Origin: Rhyacophila brunnea
Lineage: Eukaryota; Arthropoda; Insecta; Trichoptera; Rhyacophilidae
Reading direction: 5' to 3'
DNA: 64,000 nucleotides
Assembly: GCA_022495005.1 (NCBI GenBank)
Contig: JAGYXB010001324.1
Coordinates: 1 to 64,000 of the forward strand
Shown: positions 11,790-24,800 of the stretch, piece by piece
Numbering within the stretch: the stretch's first letter is position 1
Layout: each line of letters opens with the position of its first letter
The notes under the pieces: model-generated
What the model saw: only the letters and a program-made list of their open reading frames with translations
Databases searched by the model: none
Told to the model about the DNA's origin: nothing
Position numbers and translations under genes: made by a program

Positions 11790-12580
11790 TTTTCAAACGA
11801 CCGCATTTATTCAATTTTTCTGTGTGACTGCATATTAATTATGTGATTATAAAATTTGAAAGGATGGCTGATTCTGTATTTTTAGTATTATTAAATTTAT
11901 ACAGAAATTATTAGAACAGGTTTGTGTTAATTATTTATCAAAATATTTTTCGCAAGAGGTAGTTAACATTTGATTGCTGTAATGTTGAGTATTCTTCTGC
12001 AACATCTTCTTGGCTACGCTTCTAGGCGCTGTTGTCTACTACATGAGATGAGCTTGTTAGTTTATAATGGAAGTGCGGTTAAAAATGGGCGGAGCATGTT
12101 AGTTCACAGTGTTAACACGTAGCCAAGAAGATTTTGCTGATGAGTAGTTCATCTCGTACATAAGTTACATCGTTTGTTTAGATATACTGTTCCGTGCGCA
12201 GGCCAAAAGCAAAATGGACGCTTTCCTAAATCTGAATTTAGAGGAAAACAGCACTAATAAATAAATAACGCAGTTTTCGAAAATTTTCATCATAATAAAT
12301 CAAATTATATACCTAATTTCTGCATTCCTAATCGCTAGAAAGCCTCAAATAAATGGGACTTAACTCGGTGTTGCCGACAAGCTTAGGATATATCATCTTA
12401 ATCAATATAATATTATGTTCAAAATAATTGGGTGACTAGGTACAACAAAATAATGACCTAACCTAACCTAAATATATTCCACAAACATTTATGTTTCATT
12501 TTCCTATGGCTGTTCTATTTGTCACTGTTCTGTTTTGTCCGGTTACCGTACGGGGTATAGCGGGGTAAAACAACTTCAAC
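11790..12580. other. Intergenic, small inverted repeat only
   Basis: No exon recognised. The block caacatcttcttggctacg (11998) recurs inverted at 12117 (cgtagccaagaagat), suggesting a small MITE at about 11985-12160. Confidence 0.4.
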
Positions 12581-12586
12581 GTTTGA

Positions 12587-12740
12587 GCCTTGTCCACACG
12601 GCTCGTGTGTCGCCGCGAGTGAATGTGGACACCTCAACGAGGTCACCTGTACGTCGACCGCGCGCGACAGTCGTTACGGCGCGAGTGGTCGTGCTACCAC
12701 GAAGGCGCGCGATTCAAAACGCACCATGTAGACAAGGCCT
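12587..12740. repeat. GC-rich MITE-like element
   Basis: The ends gccttgtccacacg and (t)gtagacaaggc are inverted. The inside is unusually rich in CG dinucleotides (cgaccgcgcgcgac) compared with the AT-rich flanks. A related GC-rich piece, cgtccagggtggacgcg, is at 60045-60061. The 90-aa open frame across it is not believed. Confidence 0.5.
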
Positions 12741-12825
12741 AAATGTCATTAAGTATATAATAACATCAATACAATGTAAGTACATATTGCAAAATAATTA
12801 CTTATAATTTTATAAAGTAATTTAA

Positions 12826-13200
12826 TTTAGAGCATACTTCAGTGAAACGGCAAATAATTTTCAGCAATAGGTGGGGCGTAATTTTGCAAGCGTTGCCAGT
12901 CGGAGAGCGATAGTAGACCTGTGAGCACGTCAATTTGTTTTGTGATAGCGTCGGACGAATTAATTCTTAAATCGCGTAAAGATGACTAAAAAACGTTACG
13001 TATTCGAAAAATAAAACATGTCAACGAATATATTATTATTATAATTACTTAAATAACAATAAACATGACATTAAATGGACGCATGTTGAATTTTTATGAC
13101 AAATTATGTTTTGTTCGTCACGCGTCATTTACACGATCTGCGCTTCGCATGGTCACGATCGTTTTAGACCATGCCTCAGCTTAACGCTCGATTTGAAGAT
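12826..13200 (+). repeat. Interspersed repeat, copy 1 (inverse of 34985-35395)
   Basis: Shares acttcagtgaaacggcaaat, gatgactaaaa, aacatgacattaaatggacg and other blocks, in reverse complement, with the interval 34985-35395. No coding content recognised. Probably a DNA-transposon derivative. Confidence 0.6.
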
Positions 13201-13730
13201 ATAATACTCATACTATTATATAATAATTATACAAAGACATACAAGCTGAGATAAATAAAATTAAAACAACACGAAAAATAAATAAAAGTAAGTAAAGCCA
13301 ATTGTTGTCAATCACTTTTCTACACAACATTGCAATGAAAGGTCAACATGTTAGAACTTCCACGGTGCAAATATTTTATATTATATGTCATTTACCTATT
13401 TTTAATTTATATATAGTTGAACTGTTATCGTGGTACGAGTATCATTTTGGTGTAATTATAATGTTTAGGAAGTAATTTTTGTGATATTATATTATCATGT
13501 AAGTAACTATAGATATCTTATAATCTATGTAGGTAATATAATTACAATATTTATTATAAAACTATCTGTTGTTGTACTTATATTGTGTTCGGCAAAGGAA
13601 ATCCTTACCAACGGCTCCAGATCGATCCTTCACATGTTCCATTGGAAGGTGTATTTATTGTCGATAATGAGACTCGGTTGATGTTAATCTTCACTCTTCA
13701 TGTTAATCTGAAAATAGAGGTACCTACATG

Positions 13731-14136
13731 CAGTGACGTCCCGTGGGGGTAGGCAGATTGAGCGTCGCTTGGGGGCGGCAGTTACTCAAAGGGCGGCAAA
13801 TCGAGGAGAATCATTTGGAATATATAGAAATAACTACCTAAACTTAATAATAACGAAATAATATTTCCATTGAAGCTTTCATTTCAATTCAGCTCACTGG
13901 TTTTGTTGGGTTCGCGATGTCTAGTTTACTTCCGTTGCCCTTCGACGTCATTGGTGACAAGAAATGCCACGTGCAGATTTGAAAATAATTACAGACTGAT
14001 ACTTTGTAAGTAACGTATCCATACAAAACATTTCTTAGGTATTGGACTCATGAAAGGATGATAAAAATACTGTGTAAAAGTGGGGCTGCATTTTTGGCGG
14101 TGCCTAGGGGCGGCATTTTATCTAGGGACGTCACTG
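13731..14136 (-). mobile_element. hAT MITE (cagtgacgtccc family), copy 1
   Basis: 406 bp with inverted ends cagtgacgtcccgtggggg and ctagggacgtcactg. The flanking 8-bp duplication is cctacatg / cctacacg (one mismatch), the hAT signature. Opposite in orientation to the copies at 14883 and 49366, and internally shorter. Confidence 0.85.
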
Positions 14137-14384
14137 CCTACACGGTATAAATAAAAGGGGAAAAACTCAAAAGAGTTCGATCCAAAGTGAAATAACTCAG
14201 AGAGCAAAGCTGAGTTAAGTTTGATTGAGTTGAATGATATTATAATAGTTATTTACAATATTATAAAATATCAAAAAGTAAATAAGTAAAATAATGTTAT
14301 TGACGATTAGTTCATGTAAAAGGATGGGGGCTGACAGGGTTCTAGCCTGGGGGCCCAAGCTCAGGAGTGTCCTGGCGTGGTGAG

Positions 14385-14798
14385 CATGCCCCCCACATCC
14401 TGAAGCGGGCCCCCAGACTACGATGTTTGGCGGCCTCCCTAGCTATCGCTAAGGGTAAAGGCAGTGTGACGCGCTACAGTAGCGTTTTCCATGATGTACG
14501 CGGTAAAATTATGGTGTATTTTTAGCGATTTTTTGTGTTTTTAATATATACATACATTTGAATTATGGAGTTGTCGAGTTGTTGCACACAGTTAAAAATT
14601 GGATCGTACAATCAAATATATTAATTATTAATAATTATTGAACTACAATAGCGCCGTAGGCGACTTTTTTTACTATTAGAGCAAATTTGTGGTCTGTGTT
14701 TATCTCACTTATCGGTCGACTCGTCACGCCGGGCCTTTCCTGAGCCTGGGCCCCTAGACTAGAGCCCTGTCAGCCCCCCCCCCCTTGTGAGGGCCATG
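14385..14798 (+). mobile_element. hAT MITE (catggccccc family), copy 1
   Basis: Ends catgccccccacatcc and gtgagggccatg; exact 8-bp duplication gtggtgag at 14377-14384 and 14799-14806. It is preceded at 14322-14380 by an inverted fragment of its own right end (gggggctgacaggg), so an older copy was hit or rearranged here. Confidence 0.85.
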
Positions 14799-14882
14799 GT
14801 GGTGAGTCAACCAGATTAGTGAGGTAAACACCTACACACCACGAATTTGCTCTAATAGTAAATAGATATACTGGATTATTTG

Positions 14883-15492
14883 CAGTGACGTGCCTGCTGC
14901 CCCTAGGTAACGCCAAAATGCCGCCTCATTTTTTATACAGTATTTTTTATCATCCTTTTATGACTAAGATATCTAAGAAATGTGTTGTATGGATACATTA
15001 CTAATAAAATGTTATATAGCACTAAATCTTATTTAAATGCCATCTCTGCTTCAATAGAAAATATTCCGAGTCCACGGTTTCCAAAACATTTAAAAATACA
15101 CCTGACAACTTCCAAAATTCGCGAGTGACTGGCAAAAATATTTGGATAAATTCTAAATTAGGTAGGTATGTACTATGTACCTACCTATAACTCGCAAATC
15201 TGCACGTGTAATTGCTGGTCATCAAGGATGTGTCGTCCAAGTTCAACGGAAGTAAGCGAGACATCGCGAACCCGACAAAAAAATACAGTCCTGTTAAACA
15301 TTGTATGTTAATTATTAATACATTGTGTTTCCAACCACAGCTGATTTTTTAATGAACGATATGTCCGTTATTACTAAGTTTAGGCAGCTATTTATAATAA
15401 TATACCTAATGATTCTTCTCGATTTGCCGCCCTTCGCGTAACTGCCGCCCCCAAGCGACGCTCAATCCGCCTACCCCCACGGGACGTCACTG
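14883..15492 (+). mobile_element. hAT MITE (cagtgacgtccc family), copy 2
   Basis: 610 bp, exact 8-bp duplication attatttg (14875-14882 and 15493-15500). The interrupted sequence ctggattatttgttaggtta is found intact at 32519-32540, which confirms the ends. Confidence 0.9.
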
Positions 15493-15705
15493 ATTATTTG
15501 TTAGGTTAGGTTTTCATTCTTGAATTTATGAATTTTGTCAAAATCGGCTATGAAAATTGTATTAATGTTCATATTGAATCTAATAAAAATTGAGACCGTA
15601 CAGTATACGGCCATCTCTTTCCGATAGAAAGCTCACGGCGAACTGTGCTACGGTGAAATGTTTTACGTACAATTTACATATAACTCCAAAGAACACACAT
15701 GAAAA
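15493..15705 (+). repeat. Interspersed repeat shared with 32515-32715
   Basis: ttaggtta, ttttcattcttgaatt, gttcatattgaatctaata, agtatacgg.catctctttcc and acgtacaatttaca occur in the same order in both places. It lies just upstream of the protease start, so the promoter region is repeat-derived. Fragments also occur at 47569-47710 and 59880-59945. Confidence 0.65.
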
Positions 15706-15743
15706 AAATATATTCACAGTCATCGTAATTTTTTTTGTTTCAG

Positions 15744-15797
15744 ATGAACTTTAAAATAATATTTTATTCGTTTGGCAATGATGACGTCACCTCGTAG
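15744..15797 (+). promoter_or_regulatory. Candidate 5'UTR exon edge with overlapping upstream ORF
   Basis: A poly-T tract and cag at 15741-15743 make a good acceptor. The sequence after it opens with ATG (15744), a 17-codon frame ending at TAG 15795-15797 that overlaps the protease start out of frame. If the UTR exon is real, this uORF could reduce translation of the protease. No TATA box or other core promoter element was recognised upstream. Confidence 0.3.
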
Positions 15798-15835
15798 AGA
15801 TCAACCGCTTCTGATGCTAACGACTATTTTCCTTG
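15778..15835 (+). CDS. Protease exon 1: start codon and first half of signal peptide
   Basis: Starts with two consecutive ATGs (15778 and 15781); the first has G at -3. Encodes a short basic N-region with Arg-Arg, followed by a Leu/Thr/Ile-rich hydrophobic stretch (LLMLTTIFL). It ends in phase 1 at a TTG|GTAGGT donor. A cag acceptor at 15741-15743 suggests that a 5'UTR exon begins at 15744 and runs into this coding exon. An ATG at 15744 is out of frame and stops at 15795-15797, so the start was placed at 15778. It was chosen because it joins in frame to exon 2 to make a good signal peptide. Confidence 0.7.
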
Positions 15836-18800
15836 GTAGGTGATAATAATAAATGTATTAAAAAAAACCTGATAATCATGTTTTAGCAAGAATTGCAAGA
15901 AGTAAAGCAAGATGAAAATTTATTTAAATATATGGTTTTTTAAGTTTTATTTCTATTCCTCGGATTATTTTATGTTAGTAAATTAATGAGAGTTTCTATG
16001 TATAAAGCTTTTTTTTCTAACTTGAATTTGGGGGCCCCGAATTTTTTACCGCACAAGGTCTCCACTTGACTTGATTCGCCACTGGCTTGGTGTGCACCAT
16101 TTTTATCGAATCTTTGTGATCTACCTTCACTCTTCGGCACTGTTTAATTGTATTAATATTTATTTAATAATTATGTATTGTATTGTTTTTTCATAGGATT
16201 GATATCAGTGGCATTCTCTGCGAAAACATCTGAAGACTTCGTCGAAAGGTCAATTCAACCTACATTAATATACAGGTGAGAAATAAAACTGATAAACGTT
16301 ACAAATGAATAGCACAAGGGTTGCGAACCTTTTTACGCACGCGTGCCAAAATTTAAAGTTTTCTAAAATAAAATATCTTAAAAATACAATTGAGTTTTTG
16401 ATATTCTATCTTTCATCAAATCTCTAGCCAAAGGCACATCTTTTATTCGTTGAATATTTTGTTCCTTGTTTTCAAAATTCTCAGAGATCATGGAAGCATT
16501 TAAACCACTCTTCTTTCATATTATATTCTCCATCACTGAACGGTCTTCCATTTTTGGAGATTTTGTTTGAGGAAAAATAACAAGAAGTAAAGTTATTATT
16601 TTTAAATTTTCTTTTTCTTTTTAAACTTGAACCTAATAGGATCATATGGGCCTCCACAGAGTAGAGGTTTGTATTAACAGATTTTGTTTTTTTACGAGAA
16701 ACGGATGTCAGTCACTTGCTCAACCTATTAGGTCCATACCCTGACAGACACAAATTGAAAAACAATATGTGTACTTGGCAGTCCCAGGATTCGAACCTGA
16801 GACCCACGCGGTGATAGTCCAACGCTTAAGCCACGCGGCCACCGTGGGTGTAAACACACATTGAAAAACAGCATGGGATTCGAACCCGTGACTCACGGCA
16901 TAATAGGCCGAAACGTTAGCCCTCTCGGTCATCGCATATATACTTGTTTCTAATTAAAAAATAAACTTACTATATTTTTAAAAAACTATAAAAAAGTGTA
17001 TTTTTGGAAAATAGACTTTTTCATTATTATTATTACATTATATTTTATGAATATTTTTATCTTCAAAATGTAGCTAAGTAAATAAGTTCTTTAGAAGGTG
17101 AAAAAAATTGATTTTACAAAAAATTATAGTTTTAACTAATTTATATTATTGCTTGTAATTTTAATAACATTGCTTTTTCCAGAAAATATAAATAAAAAAA
17201 CTGTTGCATAATATATGTTTGTTTTAAGCTTTTCCATTTTACCACGTTTTTCTTAGCTCGTATTCTTGTTTGTCCGGTGGTTGTTTATCCAGTATAAATC
17301 TTGCAATCGATTTTTAACTAACTTCCCGACTAGCTAGACATTTGAAACTTTTAGAATATATCAGAACACTATGCCAATGCATTCTTTTAATACTTTTAGC
17401 CATCTTTAGTAGAATTGAATTCATTTTCAGTTAATTCTGTTTTGTATGAAAAGTTATTTCGGAAGAAATCCGTAATCCAATCCACTATTATTGGTTGCTA
17501 AGGGGTGGTCCTAGCAACTAAATTATTAATATATACGTGCGTTACTATGGAAATCAAAATGACATTTTAGTATTCTATATTTTGTTTGTTGCAAAATAGC
17601 AAAAAAATGATTTGTTGACAATTGCCTTATTTGTCCTAAATTATTAATACATATAATTGTCAAGTTTATATGATTCAACAAAAAATTTAAAAACGTGGTA
17701 TATGAAAAGTTCTTTTTATCTTGTAATTATTTATCAATTATTATAATATTTTATTCGATATAAATAAAATAAAAATTTAAATGAAAGTAAGAATACTATA
17801 TTATTTAAAAAAATTCCAAAATCGTTTTGTAGCCTTTTAATTAGGTAATTATTTACTATTGGTAACACTGCGGTTTTATTTTTAGTGTTGGTGATCCAAA
17901 ACTTGCAACACATGCGCAAAATGATTTCCTTAAGAGTACATTGCGAATTCGAAGGGAATCTCCCGGGTAAGTGGTTTATGTATTGTTTTTTATAGTAAAT
18001 AAAAAACACAATAATTATTATTATCTACTAAAGCAGTGCTCCGCAACCAGTTTGCAGCGGCACACTGGTGTGCCGCGAGACGATGCTAGGTTTGCCGCGG
18101 TGCAATAGCCAAATTTTCGTACATGGCTGGTAATATATTTGATTACTTAATAAAACAATGCAAGGTCAGAATAAAAATATATTGATGTACTCTGATAAAT
18201 TAGAAGAAGTCAAAAATAAAACGGAACTTTGGCAGAAGAAGTTAAGACAAGGATCTCTACAAATGTTCCAAAGGAACTACCAAACCACCATTGAAAATAA
18301 GCAATTAATTTTGGATCCCTCTCAAAAACATTTGACTCTGCTGCAAAAGAAATTTCATCAGTACCATCATACAATAAATGCAACAGGATACGAAACCCTT
18401 TTGCAACCAATGCAGAAAAGCTATAGAAGCGCTTTTCCTATAAATTCGAGAGGAATTTGTTGAGTTGATAAACGACGGGACGCAAAAACTGAAGTTCGCC
18501 GATTTTTCTGGATTTCGGTTAATAAAAAATATCCTCGGATTTCCGATAAGGCTATCGCAGTTCAGCTCCCATTTTCGAGTAAAAAAAGTCGCCTGCGGTG
18601 CTATTTTACTACGCTAGTAACTAGTAAGTATTCATATTTTAAAACATGTGATTGTAGGACACAATTTATTATTATTGTACCAATACTCGACAAATAATTA
18701 TTCCTAACCCGGCAACAACCATAATTATATAAATAGAATATAACCATATAAAAAATCGCCAAACATAAAATCAATACCATTAATTTTACCTCGAAAACTA

Positions 18801-21800
18801 TTTTAAAAACGCTATTTTAGAGTATCACACTGTCTTTAACCTTAGCGATAGGTAAGGGGGCCCGCCAAAGATCATGGGCTGGGGTCCCCCTTCAGGATGT
18901 GAAGTCCATGTTTTGGTGTATAAATTTTTTTACGTGTGGTGTGCCGCGGACTTCTGGGAAGACCTTTGGTGTGCCATGGGTTGGAAAAGGTTGCGGAGCA
19001 CTGTACTAAAGGGTCGACTATTCAACCATGACGACTATTGTTATCCAGACGAAAATACTTCAGATACATCTGCGAGTAGGGTTCCGGGACGAACCTGGCC
19101 AAATCGGGACAGTTGACAACTCTATCTGCAGTAGATGTTTACAGATTATTTGTATATTTTGTTCACGCACAGATTGAATCTCAGTCTGACACATTTTATA
19201 GGTACATAACAGACGTCGCTATAGGATTTGTATCAAGAAAATATCCATTTTTGTCGAAATCGACATTTTAATGCAGTTCAATTTCTTTTATTGAACTCTA
19301 CAGAAATCATTTATAAAAACAATGTATTTTTATCTAGGAACAGAGATATTTAAAAAAAAAAACCCGAATACGCCATGCTATGTTACAATTACTCCGTGGT
19401 TTTCTCCCGAATGTCCAACTATTCGTACCTGAATATCCAAGTTAATTTCGGGCGAAATAGATCTCTGGCTGAGTTTTTATTTCCCGAATATGAATTTAGC
19501 CAATCAAACCGCGCTGACGCCGGGCATCTCGCTCCCACTTTCACGCTGTCTAGCTCTATAACAATCACGCCCACTTTCATATTTTTCGGCTGTCCGGAGT
19601 CCTCTTTCAAATTTCGTCTTATTAATATTGTTTTTAAAGTTCTTATTGTTTTAATAGTGAATTCGTCAAATTTGAAAAGATCATTCATATCTGATACATC
19701 ACCAGTTCGCCCTGAACTTACAGTAGAGTAGAGAGGAAGTGAGTATTTTAACCTAAATAACTGCATTTTGTTTTGATAAATGACACAAAATCCAAACGGT
19801 TTTATGAATTCTACAGTGTGACCCGGCAACTATTATGACGTAAAAATAATTAATATTTCAAATTATTGTTTGTCTTTATACTACTTTTAATCTGGGTATT
19901 TCTATGAAAATAAAGGAGATGCTATTATCTATTTTTGAATGCGCTGATAGTTAATTTAATATAATATGTATGTTAGTAACTATTTATTTGGTGAATATTA
20001 TATACTTAGGATATTGGTATCTACCTAATATTAGCAGCCAATGGTAATTAATTTATACGTGCTATTATTTTGTGTTGTTATTCCTTACAATTTAAAGTAA
20101 ATATATAATATTTTTTTGGTGGTTTGTAATAAGTTTAATTGTTAATTATAGAAATATATAGATATATAATAAATGTAAATAATTTATCGCCCACGGTGGC
20201 CGCACGGCATAAATGTTGGGCTATAAAGCCGTGGGTCCCAGGTTCGAATCCTGGGTCTGGCATGTACACATATTGTTTTTCAATTTGTGTGTGTCAGGGT
20301 AAGGACCTAATAGGTTGAGCAAGTGGCTGACATCCATTTCTCGTAAAAAACAAAATCTGTCAATACAAACCTCCACTCTGTGGAGGACCATATCGTCTCT
20401 GTTCTGGCAGAACACACTAACTGGAGAATACTAGTTTTGAGTAATTTGACTTTGAAGTTGTTAAAATGTTTGAAATGGTCTATGTCATATGTGTTTATTA
20501 AGTAATCGTAAAAAGGATGACTTTAAAATAAAGGCTGTTTATTTATTAAGAAGGTTTCCAGACGGTAAAGTTCGAAATAAGGAACATTGTGGTATAACTA
20601 ACTCAATATGTCATTATTTCGAATTAGTGTCTTCTGCCAGAACAGTGACGATATGATCCTATCAGGATCGGACATGGTCTAAAAAAATATACAGATATAT
20701 ATACATATTTCTTTTTTTTTGGAAAAGGTATTAATATAAAATCGTTAGCAAGTACGAGTAAGTACCATCATAAAATATTGGAGAAATCCGTGACGTCGGT
20801 TAGTAATTGAAGTAGTAGATACCTACTTTTATTTAATAAACAAAAACCGATCGCCGATAGTTGCTTGATTTTGAAGAATGCTGATGAGCAGGTATTAAAA
20901 GGCCAATAGTTAAAGTTTGTCGTCATAAGTATGTCACCTCGTAGCATTGTGGATAATTCGTGGACTGGGGGCTTAAATCCAGGAGATGCAAGGTCGATTC
21001 CTGCCGGGTGTCTTACTTTTTTCAAAAAGATTTTTTCTATTGGTTATGATATTATATTTTCTCAGAAGTGATTTTAAAAATTATGTATGTTCAACTATTA
21101 GAATGGTTCATTTTAAAATCTTGTGAATTATTCGTTTAATAAAAAAATAGTTAATTATTTAAAAACTATTTTATTACTTAATCCGAAAAAAACCGAAAAA
21201 GCGATTGCCGCATGTTATTATTACATACGAACTTGGGTAATTACGATCATTAGGTATTTAAATAGTAGAAGTAATTATTAACAATTATCGTGTAAATAGA
21301 TATAACATTTGAGGCGCGTACTTTTTCACCACTCAATAATCCGTGGGCCGTGCAGCAATACGCTACGGTCTTAAATCCCGAACGTCCTTGTTTTGTCCCG
21401 AATATCCATTATTCTCAGAGAGCGCTAAAAATTTCCCGAATATCCACAGTGAGTACTTGTAAATAAAACGCATTTTCTGTGCATTTAATGATTTATACCA
21501 TTATATTATTCTTGGAATCTATTCTTAGATAATGTTGCAATCATATAGGATAGAAAGAATGATTGATACATCTATCTACTGATATTTTAATATACGAGAG
21601 TGAAATTTGTTTTTCGTCTCCTGTAAAATTGACATTTGGTCTATTCGGGAAACAAATTCTATAGCGACGCAGTGTTGCCATCTTTTAAAAGTGGAATTAT
21701 AGTACAGAGCCTCCAAAATTATAGTATTTGGGGAAAAATATAGTACTTACTCGTTGTCAACTGTTAAAAGTGTATAGGTTTTTTGTTTCTCAGAGACCCC

Positions 21801-24800
21801 TTTTTATTTAGAATTCAAGAAATTTTATTTTAAGCCAAAGTCAAGGGTTTTTTAAGTTTTTCGAGTTCTCCAAATCTTATATTGCGAAATTATAGTACTT
21901 TGCACCAATTTATCGAACAGAAATATCAAAATTTTGGTACTTTTTACATATTTTTTCCGATATTCAAAATTATAGTATTTTGGTCGTACTATACCTGTTT
22001 TATATCGTACATAGTACGCGGACCAAAATTATAGTACAAATACTATAAAAATAGAACGGTTGGTAACACTGATACATATTATTTTTCAGGGGTGGATGTG
22101 TTTTGCCTCAGAGCATGGCAAATGGAACATACAATTTACTTGGATCACTTAAACTCGAGGAAGGGCAGTTGGCGCCTTATAACTCCATTCTCCAATTAAA
22201 GTGTCCATCAGGATATGTATCTTCAAATAATAAATTCAGTTTTTGTGAAGAGACGAAGAATGACTGGTTTGAAGAGTTGGCAACCTGTCAGAGTAAGTAA
22301 TTAAGGGGTTATTTAGAATATGCTTGCATAGTGTGGCAACACTCGTAGTCCAATGCGTAAAGTCCAAGTCCAACTTACTGGTATTGACTATCGTAGTATG
22401 AAGTCAATGAGAATGATGAGGAGAAACGGACCAAGGACATAACCTTGTCTGACCCCGGTCATGACGCCAAACGACCACGAGTTTAGCCAACCATATTATT
22501 ATGTTATATCGAATAAGCATTAAGGCATTAGACATATTCTTAAATGTGTAAATTATTGGCATCTATTTATACATAATATACACTTGAGATGGTTTTGATA
22601 TACGTACATTTATATTTTTAGAAACGTGTAAGCCACCAAAATCATTAACAGTTGAGTTTACGTGTGCGATTCCCTCTGGACAGTTAAATAGAGGGAGTTG
22701 TGATCAACTGCTGCCTTCAGGAACAACTGCTACTCCGAAATGCCGCAGTGGCCATCATTCCATCACCAGCAACAATGTCATATTTTGCAAAAATGGTCAT
22801 TGGAGATACAGTATGCCAAGCTGTAAAGCAGGTAAAAAAAGGACCACACCACGTAAATTATCTGTCCGCTGATAAGCCTTGCATTTAGCGAACAATGTTT
22901 CAATATGATATATCACGAGTATATTTGTACCGTTGCGGTCCAAGGATGCGATTATTTAATCGGAAAATTTAAAACATAATAATATGAACACTTTCAAAAA
23001 AGTCGATATAGAAAATAATGAGAGATGTTCAAACCATGGTTCATGTAATCATATTGTAATCATGATTGTTTCTATAGTCATAATTATGTACTTATGTTCA
23101 AATTCTTATTATTTTTTTAAGTAACCTTATCTTTTTCTTAGTGTCCTAAAAATATTTCTCTGTCATGGAACATCAAATTGCATTACAAGGTAATATATTG
23201 GTATTCGGATGACAGAAGAACCCATCTGTCAATTTCAAGAATGTGGAGGAGAGCAATAATTAGATTTCAATTTATTCTAGCGAACAAAATATTTGAGTAT
23301 TATTAATTAATGACTTGTTTTTTTGGTTAAGAGAATAAAATATTTGAAATTGTTACAAATGCCTTAATTTTGACCACGTTTTTCGGGTCTAGGACAATTT
23401 GGCACCGGTCAACTGGACGCCATGGAATTCGAAAATAAATAGACGTTAGGTACTGTCACCAGACGAAAAAACCCCTGGCCCGCAGTTTCAAATCACAAAT
23501 CCACAACCTAATCAAACGCCTTCGAATTAGGGTTCACCACCCCTGATTTACGAAATAACATCATCACAGCACATTTCAACAGCGGCAAAAAGGGCGAGTA
23601 CCTAAGCCCAGCTACTAGGAAATGGTAACTTTCCGGGAGACAAACAAAAATTTACCGTAAATTGTTTCATCCCTCTGCCCTTCCCTCCTGTCTCACCACC
23701 CGTAGGTTCGTGGCAGATAAAGGAGACAGTGGAGATTGCGCGGGGAAAGCAAAAGGAGCCGTGTGCCACGGGCTGCGCGCTCGGCATAGCCGGGCGGTGT
23801 TCTTCCACGCGAAAAATACCGCGCTTTTCTCGGCGTTGTAAATCAGTGAATCTCTTTTCCCATTATCGGCTTAATAATAACTCCTATAACCACCTCGAAA
23901 TCACGCATTGCGTCTTCGATAAAACGCTCTGGCGTCAATTCCGCTAATGCGCCCAAACACGTGCTCCAATGTGACGACTGTGCGATAACTAAATCTAAGG
24001 CTTCTTTAAGTGTAATTAATGATGTAAACTAATCGATGTCCACCCTAATGTTATTACAACCCACGCTTGTATAATTTAGTGTGATTAAATATATCCTCTG
24101 CGCGGAGGTTTTGAATCGAAGTTTCTGTGTTATAATTTTGTCCTGATGTCCACACAACCCTCAATCAAGGTGATACTCGTGAAGAACGCCGCCAGCATAA
24201 ATGTGAGTTCTCCACCCATTCTTCCCGGTATCATTCTGGCGCCCAACGTGGGGCAACAGGAACCGATGGGTTCCGCGAATCTACGCCCTGAGAAACCCAA
24301 GTGTGTGACATCAAACCTATAGTTTTGTGAATTTTGAAAATAAAAATAAATTCTCTGGCGCCCTATTAAAAAAAACCCTAAACAAAAATATATTTCGCCC
24401 ACGCTACCGTTAAAACAAAGTGAAAATTACGAGACAAACCCAGTAACAACAAATTCGCGCGTAAACCAAACAAGATAAAAATCAAAACCAGGGACGTTCA
24501 ACCTAAGACACAGTGTTTTAAAAAAAAATTATTGCGAGCCGCCAAAAATAAAAACGACGTTAATGTCCATGATGAGAAATCAGTGCAACGAAACCCGAAA
24601 ATGCCACGAACGTGGGTTCTCACAGAACGGACGTTCCTACGACGCTGCAGCCACCCCCCCCCGTCTACTGGCAGCTGCCGGGGACCACCGACACCGGAGG
24701 TCCTGGAAAAGTCCAGGGTATAACCTGCCTGTCAAGGTCACCCCCCTCTACCCGACGACCCCTAGCACGAGAACTCAGCCCTGTCTTCGCATCCCCGCGT

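Larger units (their letters stand above)
19213..21673. mobile_element. Candidate large TIR element in intron 2
   Basis: acgtcgctataggatttgt near 19213 is repeated inverted at about 21640-21670 (caaattctatagcgacg). Both subterminal regions contain 'cccgaat(a/g)tcca' motifs (19405-19440, 21385-21445). The open frames inside (19375-19731 and its complement) match nothing I know. No clear target duplication. Confidence 0.35.
16276..22089 (+). other. Intron 2 of the protease gene
   Basis: 5.8 kb. Holds SINE-A copies (16628-16850, 16862-16930, 20189-20393), a 17242-17740 repeat, the hAT element 18034-19003, a candidate larger TIR element (19213-21673, ends acgtcgctatagga / ttctatagcgacg), a SINE-B copy (20938-21160) and a cagtgtt-ended element (21670-22071). 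No additional protein module was recognised. Confidence 0.6.

Noticed and set aside
12535..12807. 90-aa basic protein on the + strand
   Set aside because: It lies across a GC-rich MITE-like element with inverted ends; arginine-rich composition reflects CG content, and no start or splice support exists.
17242..17698. Tc1/mariner element with TA duplication
   Set aside because: Inverted ends and TA are present, but the three copies remain similar about 35 bp past the right end, so these are not the real borders.
19375..19829. 118- and 136-aa open frames on both strands
   Set aside because: No domain recognised, overlapping on opposite strands, inside intron 2; at most remnants of a TE.
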